Source: Lunularia cruciata | Taxonomy: Eukaryota > Streptophyta > Marchantiopsida > Lunulariales > Lunulariaceae | Assembly (NCBI GenBank): GCA_948567375.1 | Contig: OX419756.1 | Location: forward strand, 53,112,552 to 53,176,551 | Direction: 5' to 3' | DNA: 64,000 nucleotides | Shown here: positions 63,864 through 64,000 of the stretch, one piece after another | How the letters are laid out: each line of letters opens with the position of its first letter | Numbering within the stretch: position 1 is the first letter of the stretch | Program-made: the position numbers and the translations under genes | The notes under the pieces: model-generated | Seen by the model: the letters and a program-made list of their open reading frames with translations, nothing else | The model's database searches: none | What the model was told of the DNA's origin: nothing

Positions 63864-64000
63864 GGGGGCAGATCACCAAGAGAGGGACCCATATGGATAG
63901 TTTCATAGAGATCTAGGAGTCCATGTTTAGAGACCACTAGGCAAGAGACCAAATAGGAACATTCTGTAGAATGTTGAGCAAATTCTTTCTATATGCAATC
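63864..64000. other. Unassigned end of window
   Basis: No ORF and no similarity to other parts of the window noticed. Confidence 0.4.

Overview
This 64 kb window is dense, nested plant LTR-retrotransposon DNA. I found no convincing host gene, no intact structural RNA gene and no CRISPR array. The protein types are Ty3/gypsy chromovirus, Tat/Athila-like gypsy, an old gypsy with a 1.5 kb LTR, and a gypsy carrying a cytosine methyltransferase. Together with the nesting depth and AT-rich decay, they suggest a large, repeat-rich seed-plant genome. A gymnosperm is my best guess, with low confidence. Elements are named E1-E12 plus CC-A, CC-B and CC-C.

Left third. E1 (1-2992, minus, running off the left edge) has its 5' LTR split by E2 (2993-8620, plus), a chromovirus with near-identical LTRs and a 4/5-bp target duplication. 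E1 lies in CC-C, a member of a family encoding a long coiled-coil protein (8645-9795 and 15038-15744). CC-C is also split by E3 (9796-15037, minus, perfect target duplication ctctc), a relative of E2 lacking its integrase core. CC-A follows (15745-19674), then the E10 chromovirus tail (19675-20510).

Middle. E9 (20511-32743, minus) is an old gypsy element with long LTRs. It is split by CC-B (24012-28443, perfect target duplication ctttg), which itself contains a solo LTR of the E4 family (25095-25780). A heat-shock-element-rich LTR fragment, E11 (32744-33016), abuts E4 (33017-41198, minus). E4 is a fairly young Tat/Athila-like element whose integrase is interrupted by about 360 bp of organelle-like DNA containing a tRNA-Phe 3' half.

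Right third. E5 (41199-48704, minus) encodes gag, protease, a DNA cytosine-5 methyltransferase domain, reverse transcriptase and RNase H. E6 (48705-54808, plus), E12 (54809-56996, plus) and E7 (56997 to about 62915, plus) are decayed. The window ends with unassigned DNA around a partial E4-family LTR.

How the parts work together. Each element is a transcription, packaging and integration cassette: LTR promoter, tRNA primer site, gag, protease, reverse transcriptase/RNase H and integrase. Three points stand out. E5 carries its own methyltransferase. The E2/E3/E11 LTRs have arrays of heat-shock elements just upstream of a TATA box. A short ORF directly after the primer site recurs in three distinct families. 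Many premature stops look like C-to-T changes, as expected for methylated DNA. All coordinates and homologies come from reading the sequence by eye; no database search was run.
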